Positions 8,180-18,064 are shown, counted from the first letter of the stretch. The stretch: 64,000 bases of DNA from Marinobacter salarius (GCA_000831005.1 CP007152.1:2852001-2916000), one strand, 5' to 3'. The notes: generated by a model not told the origin, from the sequence alone. Translations and numbers: made by a program.

Positions 8180-9418
8180 ATGGAAGCTTACATTCTGGAT
8201 TTTGTGAATTTCATGTTGCGGTGGCTGCATGTGATTGCGGCGATTGCGTGGATTGGTGAGTCAATCTACTTCGTGATGCTGGATAACAGCCTCAAGCCGC
8301 CACAGGCCGAAAACTGCAAAAAGAAGGGGGTTTTTGGTGAGATGTGGGCCGTGCATGGGGGCGGTTTCTATCACAACCAAAAGTACGCCACCAGTCCGGG
8401 TACCTTGCCTGCCGACCTGCATTGGTCGTTCTGGAAATCGTACACCACCTGGCTGTCGGGTTTCGCGCTGTTCGTTATTCTCTACATGGTCAACCCAGGC
8501 TTCTACCTGGTGAACACCAATAGCAGTTGGCAGTGGGCTGCTGAGTTAAGTGGATGGCAGGCCAACGTTGCGGCGGTGCTTTTCCTGGCATTCGGGTGGG
8601 TTGTATACAATGAGCTGTGCAAGCGCATAAGCCCGAACATGGAGCGGGACGGCATTCTGAGTATTGCGGTTGGGGTGCTGCTTGTCATAGTTGCCTATGT
8701 AAGCACCCAATTGTTTGCTGGCCGTGCTGCGTTCCTTCTGACCGGTGCTGTCATGGCGACAGCCATGTCCGCGAACGTTTTCTTCTGGATCATTCCGGGC
8801 CAGCGCCGCATGGTCGATGCCATGAAGGCGGGCGAGGAGCCCAATCCGATTGATGGCAAGCGCGGTAAACAACGCTCTGTCCACAATACCTACTTCACGC
8901 TTCCCGTCGTTCTGTTGATGATCAGTAATCACTACGCCTTCGCCTATACAGAGGCTCAGGCATGGTTGGTCATGTCGCTGCTCATATTTGCCGGCGCCGT
9001 TATCCGCCAGTTCTTTGTACTGATGCATGCGGGCAAAACCCAACCTTCCTACCTTCTGGCCGGTGGTGTGCTGATCCTGCTGACGTTCTGGGTGGCCGCG
9101 CCCACGGGAGAGTCCCAGGTGGCAACGGCTCAGGCAAACGCCGAGCCCAATACGACGACGCATGAGACAAGTGAATCCCCCCTTGCTGCCAACGTGGGCG
9201 CGACCATTGAGCAACACTGTGCGGGATGCCATTCGAAGCAACCTGAGAACCCGGCGTTTTCGGCTCCGCCGGCGGGATTTGCGTTTGATGCGGTTGATCA
9301 GATCCTCAGCCATCAGGCCAAGATCCAGGAGGTTGTGGCGAACGGATACATGCCGTTGGGCAACGCCACGAACATGACCGAAGAAGAGCGCGAAATCATC
9401 AAGAACTGGGGTGAATGA
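8180..9418 (+). CDS. puuD: Membrane urate hydroxylase with cytochrome c domain
   Basis: Cofactor-free class of urate oxidase embedded in the inner membrane, oxidising urate to 5-hydroxyisourate. 412 residues: eight or so hydrophobic segments (DUF989-type urate oxidase N domain, starting with WLHVIAAIAWIGESIYFVML) and then a periplasmic cytochrome c domain with the heme motif CAGCH near residue 350 and a candidate distal Met in YMPLGNA. The heme domain implies electrons go to the respiratory chain, so no H2O2 is made. It is placed between uraH and puuE. Confidence 0.93.
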   Translation: MEAYILDFVNFMLRWLHVIAAIAWIGESIYFVMLDNSLKPPQAENCKKKGVFGEMWAVHGGGFYHNQKYATSPGTLPADLHWSFWKSYTTWLSGFALFVILYMVNPGFYLVNTNSSWQWAAELSGWQANVAAVLFLAFGWVVYNELCKRISPNMERDGILSIAVGVLLVIVAYVSTQLFAGRAAFLLTGAVMATAMSANVFFWIIPGQRRMVDAMKAGEEPNPIDGKRGKQRSVHNTYFTLPVVLLMISNHYAFAYTEAQAWLVMSLLIFAGAVIRQFFVLMHAGKTQPSYLLAGGVLILLTFWVAAPTGESQVATAQANAEPNTTTHETSESPLAANVGATIEQHCAGCHSKQPENPAFSAPPAGFAFDAVDQILSHQAKIQEVVANGYMPLGNATNMTEEEREIIKNWGE

Positions 9419-9434
9419 GTGTTGCGTTCATGTT

Positions 9435-9464
9435 GGATACAATATAGTATATTTAAGTATACAA
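9435..9464. promoter_or_regulatory. GntR-type box(es) upstream of puuE
   Basis: GGATACAATAT (9435-9445) and GTATACAA (9457-9464) form a pair of ATACAA-containing half-sites in an AT-rich stretch, 65-95 bases before puuE. GGATACAATAT is repeated exactly, inverted, at 18080-18090 beside the GntR gene. Confidence 0.45.
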
Positions 9465-9528
9465 TGCATATTGAAGGCGAGCTGGTACCAACGGCCTGCC
9501 AAACGGATTGGAAGAAGGAAGTTGCTTG

Positions 9529-10479
9529 ATGAATCCGGCTAATCCAGACCATTACCCCCGAGACCTGATTGGTTACGGTTCTGAGCCTCCCCATGCAAAT
9601 TGGCCTGGCCGGGCACGTATTGCCGTGCAGTTCGTTCTCAATTACGAGGAAGGTGCGGAGAACTGCGTCCTGCATGGCGATACGCATTCGGAGCAGTTCC
9701 TGTCCGAAATCGCCGGGGCTGAGGCCTACCCAAGCCGGCACATGAGCATGGAGTCAATCTATGAGTACGGCTCGCGGGCAGGGGTATGGCGGGTACTGAA
9801 GGAGTTTCAGCGCCGCGGCATGCCGCTGACGGTATTTGGCGTGGCGATGGCCCTTGAGCGGCACCCCGAGCTTGCCCATGCGTTTAAAGAGCTGGGGCAT
9901 GAGGTTGCCTGTCACGGTTGGCGCTGGATTCACTACCAGAATATTCCGGAAGGTATAGAGCGCGCGCACATGCGCCGGGCCATCGAGATCTTCGAGGCTT
10001 TATACGGCGAGAAACCGGCAGGGTGGTATACCGGTCGCGACAGCGAGAACACGCGCCGTCTGGTGCTGGACGAAGGCAGCTTTCTCTACGACAGCGATTA
10101 CTACGGGGACGATCTGCCGTTCTGGACCCGTCAGTACGATAGTGAGGGCGAAATGCACAACCACCTGGTAGTGCCTTATGCCCTGGACACCAATGACATG
10201 CGCTTCGCTTCAGCGCAAGGCTTTGGTACCGGAGAGGACTTTTACCAGTATTTACGGGATGCCTTCGACGTGCTTTATGCCGAGGGTGAGGACGCGCCAA
10301 AAATGCTGTCTGTTGGTCTCCACTGTCGGCTGGTTGGCCGGCCGGGACGCTTCCGGGCCCTGCAGCGATTCCTCGATCACATAGAAGCCCATGATCGTGT
10401 CTGGGTTACGAGACGTGTGGATATTGCTCGCCATTGGGCCGAGCACCACCACCCGCTCTCATCCAAGGAGCAGCAATGA
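9529..10479 (+). CDS. puuE: Allantoinase, polysaccharide-deacetylase type
   Basis: Metal-independent allantoinase converting allantoin to allantoate; 316 residues, normal for PuuE. Conserved PuuE features include PRDLIGYGSEPPHANWPG at the N-terminus, NYEEGAENCVLHGD, GHEVACHGWRW in the NodB fold and GWYTGRDSENTRRLV. ATG 9529 follows a GAAGGAAG ribosome-binding site; an upstream TTG at 9508 is less likely. The stop overlaps the next start (ATGA). Confidence 0.95.
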   Translation: MNPANPDHYPRDLIGYGSEPPHANWPGRARIAVQFVLNYEEGAENCVLHGDTHSEQFLSEIAGAEAYPSRHMSMESIYEYGSRAGVWRVLKEFQRRGMPLTVFGVAMALERHPELAHAFKELGHEVACHGWRWIHYQNIPEGIERAHMRRAIEIFEALYGEKPAGWYTGRDSENTRRLVLDEGSFLYDSDYYGDDLPFWTRQYDSEGEMHNHLVVPYALDTNDMRFASAQGFGTGEDFYQYLRDAFDVLYAEGEDAPKMLSVGLHCRLVGRPGRFRALQRFLDHIEAHDRVWVTRRVDIARHWAEHHHPLSSKEQQ

Positions 10480-11327
10480 GCAATCGATCTGTGAACAAAC
10501 CTACGTATTACGCTCCCGCTGGCGGGCATCCACCTCAGACCCAGTTGTTGTCTGACCGTGCGGTTTTTACCGAAGCCTACGCCATCATTCCCAGGGGCGT
10601 GATGCGGGATATCGTCGCCAGTGCCTTGCCGCATTGGGAAAAAACCCGGCTTTGGGTGCTTTCACGCCCGCTGTCTGGATTCGCCGAAACGTTCTCCCAG
10701 TACATCATGGAGGTGTCCCCTGGGGGCGGCAGCTCGCGACCAGAGCTGGACGCTTGCGCGGAAGGGGTTCTGTTTGTGGTTGAAGGCGAGATGACCCTGA
10801 CCATTGCCGGTCAACAGCACCGGATGCAAGAGGGCGGCTATGCCTTTATCCCGCCGGGTGCTTCCTGGCAGTTGTTCAACGAGAGCGATGTGACGGTACG
10901 TTTTCACTGGGTTCGGAAAGCTTACGAGCATGTGGACGGTATTGATGTGCCTGAAGCTTTTGTCACCAATGAGACGGACATAACGCCCACCGAGATGCCG
11001 GGAACTGAGGGGCGCTGGACGACAACACGCTTTGTTGATCCGCAGGACATTCGACATGACATGCACGTCAACATTGTCAATTTCCAGCCCGGCGGAGTCA
11101 TTCCATTTGCCGAGACCCACGTGATGGAACATGGCCTTTACGTGCTGGAAGGGAAGGCGGTTTATCACCTCAACCAGGATTGGGTTGAAGTGGAGGCGGG
11201 TGACTACATGTGGCTTCGCGCCTTCTGCCCACAAGCGTGCTATGCCGGTGGGCCGGGGCCGTTCCGTTACCTGCTTTACAAGGACGTGAACCGGCACATG
11301 AAACTCAGCGGATTCGGTTCGCGCTGA
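10476..11327 (+). CDS. allE: (S)-ureidoglycine aminohydrolase, bicupin
   Basis: Converts ureidoglycine, made from allantoate, to ureidoglycolate and ammonia. 283 residues in two cupin domains: first VSPGGGSSRPELDACAEGVL with FVVEGEMTLT, second VNIVNFQPGGVIPFAETHVM with metal ligands Glu/His and the Gln equivalent in the following strand. These match the YlbA/AllE family. The start overlaps the puuE stop by four bases. Its substrate is made by allantoate amidohydrolase, which is not in this window. Confidence 0.9.
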   Translation: MSNRSVNKPTYYAPAGGHPPQTQLLSDRAVFTEAYAIIPRGVMRDIVASALPHWEKTRLWVLSRPLSGFAETFSQYIMEVSPGGGSSRPELDACAEGVLFVVEGEMTLTIAGQQHRMQEGGYAFIPPGASWQLFNESDVTVRFHWVRKAYEHVDGIDVPEAFVTNETDITPTEMPGTEGRWTTTRFVDPQDIRHDMHVNIVNFQPGGVIPFAETHVMEHGLYVLEGKAVYHLNQDWVEVEAGDYMWLRAFCPQACYAGGPGPFRYLLYKDVNRHMKLSGFGSR

Positions 11328-11347
11328 GCTGAGACGAGGACATTTTT

Positions 11348-11845
11348 ATGCTGGAACTCAAAGCACAACCGTTGAGCCCGGAGGCATTCGCCGAATTCGG
11401 GGATGTTATTGACCGGCGCACGGCTGACTCCTTTCCCATCAATGCGGGGCGCACCCAGCGCCACCATGATCTGGCGAAAGTGGAGCTGCTCGGTGATGAG
11501 GCGCGGGTTCTGGTGAGTATTTTTGTCAGCCAGCCGGTGACGTTACCGCTGGAGCTGTCGTTCCTGGAGCGCCACCCGCAAGGCAGCCAGGCCTTTATGC
11601 CTCTGCACGAGGAGCGATTCCTGGTTGTTGTCGCACCCCCAGGCGACACGATCAGCCCTGATGAAGTTCGCGCCTTTGTCACCGATGGTTTCCAGGGAGT
11701 GAATTACCGCGCGGGTACCTGGCACGCCGTGCAGTCGGTGTTGGATCGGGAAGGTGAATTCCTGGTTATCGATCGCGGCGGCTCGGGGAACAACTGCGAC
11801 GAGTACGGAATGGAGGTGCGTGTGCTCCTCGACCTATCTGACTGA
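11348..11845 (+). CDS. allA: Ureidoglycolate lyase (urea-releasing)
   Basis: Splits ureidoglycolate to glyoxylate and urea. 165 residues, normal for AllA. Seen: FAEFGDVID near the N-terminus, [15 protein letters not shown] with the conserved His, and YRAGTWHA. It lies 20 bases after allE, so co-transcribed. It delivers glyoxylate to the downstream gcl-hyi-glxR-ttuD genes. Confidence 0.94.
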   Translation: MLELKAQPLSPEAFAEFGDVIDRRTADSFPINAGRTQRHHDLAKVELLGDEARVLVSIFVSQPVTLPLELSFLERHPQGSQAFMPLHEERFLVVVAPPGDTISPDEVRAFVTDGFQGVNYRAGTWHAVQSVLDREGEFLVIDRGGSGNNCDEYGMEVRVLLDLSD

Positions 11846-11955
11846 TCTACCGGCTGAATTTCCATTCAACCTTTACCGACGGTGCACATACGTTTCAGGC
11901 GCCGGGACGAGCTTCGCCTCGAATACAAGAACAACCTTACTTCGGAGGAAACACC

Positions 11956-13730
11956 ATGACTCGCATGACCGCAGCAGAAGCAGCTGTTCACGTTTTGAAG
12001 AAAGAAGGTATCGACATTGCCTTTGGAGTGCCCGGAGCGGCGATTAACCCGTTCTATTCCGCCATGCGCAAGGTTGGAGGAGTTGACCATGTCCTTGCGC
12101 GCCACGTGGAGGGGGCCTCTCATATGGCAGAGGGTTACACCCGCACAAAAGCAGGCAACATCGGTGTCTGCATCGGAACGTCAGGGCCTGCCGGCACCGA
12201 CATGATCACCGGGCTGTACTCTGCCACGGGCGACTCCATACCCATTCTCTGCATCACTGGGCAGGCGCCGCGCAGCAAACTGCACAAGGAAGACTTCCAG
12301 GCGGTGAACATCCAGGCCATCGCCGGCCCGGTGACCAAATGGGCGGTTACCGTCCTTGAGCCGGCTCAGGTGCCGCGGGCGTTCCAGCAGGCGTTCCAGT
12401 TGATGCGCAGCTCCCGTCCAGGTCCCGTTCTGATTGACCTGCCCATCGATGTACAGATGAGCGAGATCGAATTTGATCCGGACACCTACGAACCGTTGCC
12501 TGCCTACAAGCCGTCGGCTTCACGGGCGCAGATCGAGAAAGCACTGAACTTGCTGAACGAGGCTGACAAGCCCTTGCTGGTTGCCGGTGGCGGCGTTATC
12601 AACAGTGATGCGAGCGACCTTCTGGTTGAGTTTGCAGAGCTTACGGGTGTTCCCGTTGTTCCGACCTTGATGGGCTGGGGGACGATTCCGGATGACCATC
12701 CATTGATGGCCGGCATGGTGGGGCTCCAGACGTCCCATCGCTATGGCAACGCCACCATGCTCGCGTCCGACTTCGTGATGGGCATTGGTAACCGCTGGGC
12801 GAACCGGCACACCGGTAGCATCGAGGCCTATACCAAGGACCGGAAGTTTGTTCATGTTGACATCGAGCCCACCCAGATCGGCCGTATCTTCGGGCCGGAT
12901 TACGGGATTGTCTCTGATGCCAAGGCGGCGCTGGAACTCTTCATTACCGTGGCCAAGGAGTGGCGCGCCGAAGGCAAACTCAAGGATCGCGGAGCCTGGG
13001 CCCAGGAATGCCAGGAGCGTAAGCAGACACTGCTGCGCAAGACTCACTTCGACGACGTGCCGGTCAAGCCGCAGCGCGTCTACGAAGAGATGAACAAGGT
13101 GTTCGGCAAGAATGTCCGGTACGTGACCGCCATTGGTCTGTCCCAGATCGCCGGAGCCCAGTTCCTGCACGTGTACAAGCCGCGGCACTGGATCAACTGC
13201 GGTCAGGCCGGCCCGTTGGGCTGGACCATTCCAGCTGCCCTGGGTGTATGCCGTGCCGATCCCGAGGCCGAGGTCGTCGCTCTCTCCGGGGACTACGACT
13301 TCCAGTTCATGGTCGAGGAGTTGGCTGCCGGGGCGCAGTTCAAGCTGCCCTACATCCATGTCCTCGTGAACAACTCGTATCTGGGACTGATCCGTCAGGC
13401 GCAGCGTGGTTTCGACATGGACTACTGCGTGCAGCTGTCGTTCGAGAACGTCAACTGCCCCGAGATTAACGACTATGGCGTTGATCATGTCTCGGTTGTC
13501 GAGGGCCTTGGTTGCAAGGCGTTGCGGGTCACCAAGCCTGATGACATTGGCCCGGCGTTTGTACAGGCGAGGCAACTGATGCAGGAACACCGGTACCGGT
13601 TGTGGTTGAGATCATCCTTGAGCGTGTGACCAACATTGCCATGGGGACCGATCTTGACGGCGTTAACGAGTTCGAAGCACTGGTAGAGAACGTCACCGAT
13701 GCGCCGACCTCAATTGCCAGCCTGACTTAA
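11956..13730 (+). CDS. gcl: Glyoxylate carboligase (one frame break near the end)
   Basis: ThDP- and FAD-dependent enzyme joining two glyoxylates to tartronate semialdehyde plus CO2. Seen: [15 protein letters not shown] (N-terminal ThDP domain; Val16 equivalent in place of the usual catalytic Glu, as known for Gcl) and [20 protein letters not shown] with the ThDP/Mg motif. The frame breaks at 13592-13593 (GG): adding one G gives [19 protein letters not shown] and runs to TAA at 13728-13730, making 591 residues, the normal Gcl length. First gene of the glycerate branch, with an AGGAAAC ribosome-binding site. Confidence 0.95.
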
Positions 13731-13743
13731 GCAACGCAATCAA

Positions 13744-13785
13744 TCGCCCCCAAACCTGTGGAAAAACAACAGGTAGAGGGGGCGA
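13744..13785. repeat. Long stem-loop between gcl and hyi
   Basis: TCGCCCCC pairs with GGGGGCGA (13778-13785), and CCTGT pairs with ACAGG inside, with a small A-rich loop. No T-run follows. It could stabilise or process the gcl-hyi mRNA. Confidence 0.55.
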
Positions 13786-13818
13786 AGACCCAAAAATGGA
13801 CGAGTAGGAGACCCCAAA

Positions 13819-14594
13819 ATGCCTAAGTTTGCAGCGAATCTAAGCATGCTGTTCACCGAGGAGGATTTTCTCGACCGCTTCCAGGCCGCCGCGTCGGCAG
13901 GCTTCCAGGGCGTAGAGTACCTCTTCCCCTACGATTTTCCCGCGGCAGACATCAAAAAGCAGTTGGATGCCCATGGCCTCACCCAAGTGCTGCACAACCT
14001 TCCCGCAGGGACTGGGCGGCTGGTGAGCGCGGTATTGCCTGTCACCCGGACCGGGTCGAAGAGTTTCGTGAAGGCGTGGATCTGGCCATTGACTACGCCA
14101 CCGTGCTCGGGTGTAAGCAACTGAATTGTCTGGCAGGTATCCGGCCTAACACGGTGAGCGAAGAACAGGCCCGTCGCACACTTATCGACAACCTCCGCTT
14201 CGCCGCCGAAAAGCTGAAAGCGGCAGGCATCCTGTTGCTCGCCGAGCCCATCAACACCCGGGACATCCCCGGCTTCTTCCTCAACCGGACGGAGCAGGCC
14301 TTGGCGCTGTTTGAGGAAGTGGGCAGCGACAACCTGCAACTGCAGTACGACATCTATCACATGCAGATCATGGAGGGCGACCTGGCCCCGACCATCGAAA
14401 AGCACCTTTCGAAAATCGGCCATGTGCAGCTGGCGGATAATCCAGGGCGCCACGAACCCGGCACCGGGGAGATCAATTACCCGTTCCTGTTCGGCCATCT
14501 TGATCGCCTGGGTTACCAGGGGTGGATCGGCTGCGAGTACAAGCCTGCGACGACGACGCTTGAAGGGCTCGGCTGGCTGGATAACGCACGATAA
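13819..14594 (+). CDS. hyi: Hydroxypyruvate isomerase (one frame break)
   Basis: Interconverts tartronate semialdehyde and hydroxypyruvate; TIM-barrel AP-endonuclease-2-like fold. N-terminus MPKFAANLSMLFTE and later LLAEPINTRDIPGFFL and QYDIYHMQIMEGDL are classical Hyi segments. The frame breaks at the GGG at 14008-14010: a fourth G restores PAGDWAAGERGIACHPDRVEEF and joins the two halves to 258 residues, the E. coli Hyi length. Ribosome-binding site AGGAGA. Confidence 0.94.
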
Positions 14595-14629
14595 GGTCAT
14601 TCAACAAAAAAGTTAGTAAGGAGAGGATT

Positions 14630-15516
14630 ATGAGCAAGATCGGATTTATTGGTCTCGGAATTATGGGGCGGCCCATGGCCGGACACCTGATGGAAGCAGG
14701 CCACGAGCTGGTGACCTACGTTAAGTACGGCTCCCTGGACGAAGGCCTGGCGGCCAAGGGCATGAAAGAAGTCGATAGCCCCAAGGCAGTTGCGGAACAG
14801 GCCGAGATTATCATCACCATGGTCCCGGATACCCCCGATGTTGAGGAAGTGCTGATTGGTGAGGGCGGCATCGTTGAAGGTCTCCAGCCCGGTACGCTGG
14901 TTATCGATATGAGCTCGATTGCGCCGATCCCCACCCAGGCATTTGCCAAGCGCATCACCGAGCTGGTGGTGAGTACGTCGATGCCCCGGTATCTGGTGGC
15001 GAGGGTGGCGCTGTTAACGCAACCCTGACCATTATGGTAGGTGGTACCAATGAAGGCTTTAACCGGGCTCTGCCCGTTCTTGAGGTCATGGGTAAGACCA
15101 TCACCCATATTGGCGATCACGGCGCCGGTCAGATCTGCAAAGTTGCCAACCAGATCGTGGTAGCACTGACCATCCAGGCCGCGGCTGAGGGTCTGCTTTT
15201 CGCGTCGAAAGCCGGAGCGGATGTAACGAAAGTGCGTGAGGCCCTGCTGGGTGGTCTGGCCCAGTCGAAGATCCTCGATGTCCACGGAGAGCGCATGATC
15301 AAGCGTACCTTTGACCCTGGCTTCCGTATTCGCCTGCACCAGAAGGACCTCAACCTGGCCCTGGAAAGTGCACGCAGCCTGAACCTGTCGCTGCCTGGCA
15401 CCGCCAACGCCCAGCAACTGTTCCAGGCCTGCGCCGCGAACAATGGCGCGGATTGGGATCACGCAGGCATTGTGAAGGCCCTGGAAAAACTGGCAGACCA
15501 CGAGATTGGTGCCTAG
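14630..15516 (+). CDS. glxR: Tartronate semialdehyde reductase (one frame break)
   Basis: NAD(P)H-dependent beta-hydroxyacid dehydrogenase reducing tartronate semialdehyde to glycerate. The Rossmann start KIGFIGLGIMGRPM is at residues 3-16, and the catalytic-Lys region KVANQIVVA comes later. At 14965-14966 the GG should be GGG: the repaired sequence reads ITELGGEYVDAPVSGGEGGA, the family substrate-binding motif. Repaired length is 295 residues. Ribosome-binding site GGAGAGG. Confidence 0.94.
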
Positions 15517-15549
15517 TTAAGCAGCCGGCGCTGCACTCAAACCCAGTGG

Positions 15550-15570
15550 CCGGTGTCGATTCGGCACCGG
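15550..15570. repeat. Hairpin between glxR and ttuD
   Basis: CCGGTG...CACCGG inverted repeat with a short loop, lacking a T-run. It is another intergenic stem in the glyoxylate genes, possibly a processing element. Confidence 0.4.
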
Positions 15571-15646
15571 TCATTAGGGCGCGATTGGGGGCGCGCCGGC
15601 GTACCACGTCGTTTCTTTAATTTCTATCCGTTGCGAGGAGCCGCAG

Positions 15647-16960
15647 ATGCACGCCTTGTCCAATTCGCTGTCCTTTGATCATCCGACAGAAGTGAATGTC
15701 TGGCTCAGGCAGCTTGCCGCAACGGCGGTCTCCGCCGTGCATCCCGATACGCTGCTTTCGGCTGGCCAGCTACCGCCGCGCCCGGCCGGACGCACCGTCG
15801 TGATTGGGGCTGGCAAAGCGGCGGCGGCAATGGCTGCGGCCTTCGAGCGCACGTGGGCTGATACCTACGATGACGCCGACCTTTCCGGCCTCGTTGTTAC
15901 CCGGTATGGACACGGTGCGGAATGTCGTCACATCGAGGTATTGGAAGCTTCTCATCCCATGCCGGACGAATTGGGCGAGAAGGCTGCCCAGCGTATGCTC
16001 GAGTCGGTGGCCGGGCTGACCGAGAATGATCTTGTTGTCGCTTTGATTTCCGGTGGCGGTTCCGCACTCATGACGCTGCCGGCGCCAGGGCTGACACTGC
16101 AGCAAAAGCAGGCCATCAACAAGACGCTGTTGCGTTGCGGGGCCCCGATCCGGGAGATCAACACGGTGCGGCGCCACCTTTCGCGCGTCAAGGGTGGGCG
16201 CCTGGCTGTCGCTGCCCATCCGGCGAGGGTGATTACCTACCTGATTTCCGATGTGCCCGGCGACGATCCTGCGCTTATCGCCTCAGGGCCGACCATTCCA
16301 GATGCGACAACGCCAATGGATGCCCTGGAAATACTGGAGCGGTACTCCATTGATATTCCAGAGGCTGTGCGCAGCCACCTGGTCAGCGACGATACTGCCC
16401 CCAAGCCGCATTCACCCGAATTTGGACTTGACCGCACGATCGTTCAGGCCAGGGCCTGTGATGCACTTCGGGCCGCCGAAGCGTCCGCAAATCTGGCCGG
16501 TGTGGATGTTCGAGTGTTAGGTGACGATCTTGAAGGAGAATCGAGGGAGCTCGGAGGTGAGCACGCGACAATGGCGTTGAAGCTGCAAAAAGACCTCAAA
16601 GAACCTCTGTTGATCCTTTCAGGCGGCGAGACCAGCGTTACGGTGTCCGGTGAAGGGCGAGGAGGTCGCAACGTCGAATACCTCCTGGGTGCCATCTCGG
16701 TCCTTCAGGGAGCGTCCAATATTCACGCTTTGGCCATCGACACGGACGGTATTGATGGCTCCGAGGATAACGCCGGCGCCATTTTCGGACCCAATGACTG
16801 GTCGCGGGTTCAGGCCCTGAAGCTTGACCCTGCCACCTATCTCGCCCGCAACGACGCCTACAGCTTTTTTGAGGCGCTTGATGGCTTGATCATCACGGGT
16901 CCGACTCGCACCAATGTTAATGATTTTCGGGCCATTCTGGTGCTTCCGAAGTCCATGTGA
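15647..16960 (+). CDS. ttuD: Glycerate 2-kinase / hydroxypyruvate reductase family (MOFRL)
   Basis: MOFRL/DUF4147 protein of 437 residues that phosphorylates glycerate to 2-phosphoglycerate (some members were described as hydroxypyruvate reductase). Seen: VVIGAGKAAAAMAAAFE nucleotide-binding start, ALISGGGSALMTLP, SDVPGDDPALIASGPT, and C-terminal ILSGGETSVTVSGEGRGGRN plus ALAIDTDGIDGSEDNAGA. Last gene of the rightward glycerate branch; it closes the path from urate to central metabolism. GAGGAG ribosome-binding site. Confidence 0.92.
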   Translation: MHALSNSLSFDHPTEVNVWLRQLAATAVSAVHPDTLLSAGQLPPRPAGRTVVIGAGKAAAAMAAAFERTWADTYDDADLSGLVVTRYGHGAECRHIEVLEASHPMPDELGEKAAQRMLESVAGLTENDLVVALISGGGSALMTLPAPGLTLQQKQAINKTLLRCGAPIREINTVRRHLSRVKGGRLAVAAHPARVITYLISDVPGDDPALIASGPTIPDATTPMDALEILERYSIDIPEAVRSHLVSDDTAPKPHSPEFGLDRTIVQARACDALRAAEASANLAGVDVRVLGDDLEGESRELGGEHATMALKLQKDLKEPLLILSGGETSVTVSGEGRGGRNVEYLLGAISVLQGASNIHALAIDTDGIDGSEDNAGAIFGPNDWSRVQALKLDPATYLARNDAYSFFEALDGLIITGPTRTNVNDFRAILVLPKSM

Positions 16961-17013
16961 GGGAAGCACCGAGCACTAATATCGGTCCTGTACGCGGATA
17001 CCGTGGCAGGGCC

Positions 17014-17769
17014 TTATTGTTTGGTGCCGGCTTTTTTCCGGGCAAAACCGATGTGTGAAAACACCGCATGGAGGTCATCGGTTGTGCTTTCGTTATCAAA
17101 GTTCAGTTTCGCATCGATATGATCCATGTGATGCATCATCAACGAAACGGCTTTGTCGGTGTCCCGGGCGGATATCGCATCCAGTAGCTGGTTGTGCTCA
17201 TCATAGGAGCAGTGCGAACGGGTTCCCTTTTCGTATTGGGCGATGATCAGTGAGGTTTGCGAAACCAGGCTGCGCTGGAAGCCAACGAAGGGGGCGTTGT
17301 TTGCCGCCTCGGCCAGTTTCAGGTGGAACTCGCCAGACAAGCGAATACCGGCGCCCCGATCCCCGCGGGCGAAGCAATCATGCTCCTCTGTCACCATCTC
17401 CCGCAGCTCATCGATCTGTTCTTCAGTGGCGTGCTGAACGGCAAGCTCTGTGATGGCACGTTCGACCAAACGCCTTGCGTAGAGAATCTGGCGGGCTTCC
17501 TCCACGCTTGGGCTGGCCACCATCGCGCCCCGGTTGGGGCGAATGGAAACGACACCCTCATGTGCCAGCTGTGACAGCTCCCGCCGGATAATCGTGCGGC
17601 TGACTCCAAAAATTTCTCCCAACGCCTCTTCGCTCAATTTGGTTCCCGGGGCCAGGCGATGCTCAAGAATAGCGTCGAACATGTGGGCGTATATGGTGTC
17701 GCTTGTCGCCCCCGTCCGTTTCTTCTCGGCTCGGTTCGGGCTTTTGGTGGGCTGCGCTTGTTTGCTCAT
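17014..17769 (-). CDS. GntR-family regulator, FCD domain
   Basis: DNA-binding regulator of 251 residues. N-terminal winged helix (residues ~30-95) with LGEIFGVSRTIIRRELSQLA, and a C-terminal FCD ligand domain with typical metal-site positions (LSGEFHLKLAEAANN, YDEHNQLLDAISA). The ORF opens further upstream to 17952, but ATG 17769 (MSKQAQ) starts just before the HTH at normal spacing. It lies between ttuD and uraD, so it is the best candidate to bind the TTGTATACAA boxes of the locus. A GTATAC sits at 17819, about 50 bases before its start, which suggests autoregulation. Confidence 0.9.
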   Translation of the reverse strand: MSKQAQPTKSPNRAEKKRTGATSDTIYAHMFDAILEHRLAPGTKLSEEALGEIFGVSRTIIRRELSQLAHEGVVSIRPNRGAMVASPSVEEARQILYARRLVERAITELAVQHATEEQIDELREMVTEEHDCFARGDRGAGIRLSGEFHLKLAEAANNAPFVGFQRSLVSQTSLIIAQYEKGTRSHCSYDEHNQLLDAISARDTDKAVSLMMHHMDHIDAKLNFDNESTTDDLHAVFSHIGFARKKAGTKQ

Positions 17770-17818
17770 AATGTCTCGCGAATGAGGTGATGGAAGTACG
17801 AAATCCGGTAGTGGGATA

Positions 17819-17824
17819 GTATAC
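17819..17824. promoter_or_regulatory. GTATAC core upstream of the GntR gene
   Basis: AGTATACGAG, sharing the GTATAC core with the boxes at 5395, 9457 and 18217. Its position, 50 bases before the GntR start, fits autoregulation. Confidence 0.4.
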
Positions 17825-17901
17825 GAGAAATGACCCCGTTTAGCCGAGCCTGATCCGCTCACGTGCCACCTTTTGGAGCTCCAGGCCATCGCTGGGGTTG
17901 G

Positions 17902-18060
17902 GGAAGGGGCAAAAAAAACCGCCGGGAGGCGGGTAAAAACACACTGAGGCAAGTCGAGTGTGTTGCAGGAGGGCGGGTAAGGTTCGCAGATCGAATGTCA
18001 CAACACCTCCCCGCCGTGGCCACGATGACCTGATCAAAGAGTAACATAATTCAATCATAA
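17902..18060 (-). ncRNA. Candidate leader/attenuator or small RNA ending in an intrinsic terminator
   Basis: This is the main content of the 523-base gap between the GntR gene and uraD. Read leftward it holds ACACACT...AGTGTGT (7-base-pair stem, about 17941-17963), then CCGCC-TCCC-GGCGG followed by eight T residues (17911-17932), a textbook rho-independent terminator. No minus-strand gene lies upstream to be terminated. A GGCGGG further upstream (about 18011-18016) could pair with either of two CCCGCC segments, so alternative folding is possible. Either a small RNA or attenuation of the GntR transcript would fit; no known riboswitch class was recognised. Confidence 0.4.
17911..17932 (-). terminator. 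Strong intrinsic terminator, leftward
   Basis: On the minus strand, CCGCC-TCCC-GGCGG is immediately followed by T8. It lies 140-160 bases upstream of the GntR start and has no protein gene feeding it. Confidence 0.75.
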
Positions 18061-18064
18061 GTGA

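Noticed and set aside
11846..11955. Possible separate promoter before gcl with a RutR- or GntR-type box
   Set aside because: Neither motif is present in this 110-base gap; only a ribosome-binding site is clear.
13592..14970. Decay of the gcl-hyi-glxR branch into pseudogenes
   Set aside because: Each gene has exactly one homopolymer-length break with full conservation on both sides, and the same kind of break occurs all over the window, so a technical cause is more likely.
17770..17952. Longer start for the GntR gene
   Set aside because: The extension is low-complexity, overlaps the terminator hairpin and is not part of any GntR protein pattern; ATG 17769 gives normal spacing to the HTH.
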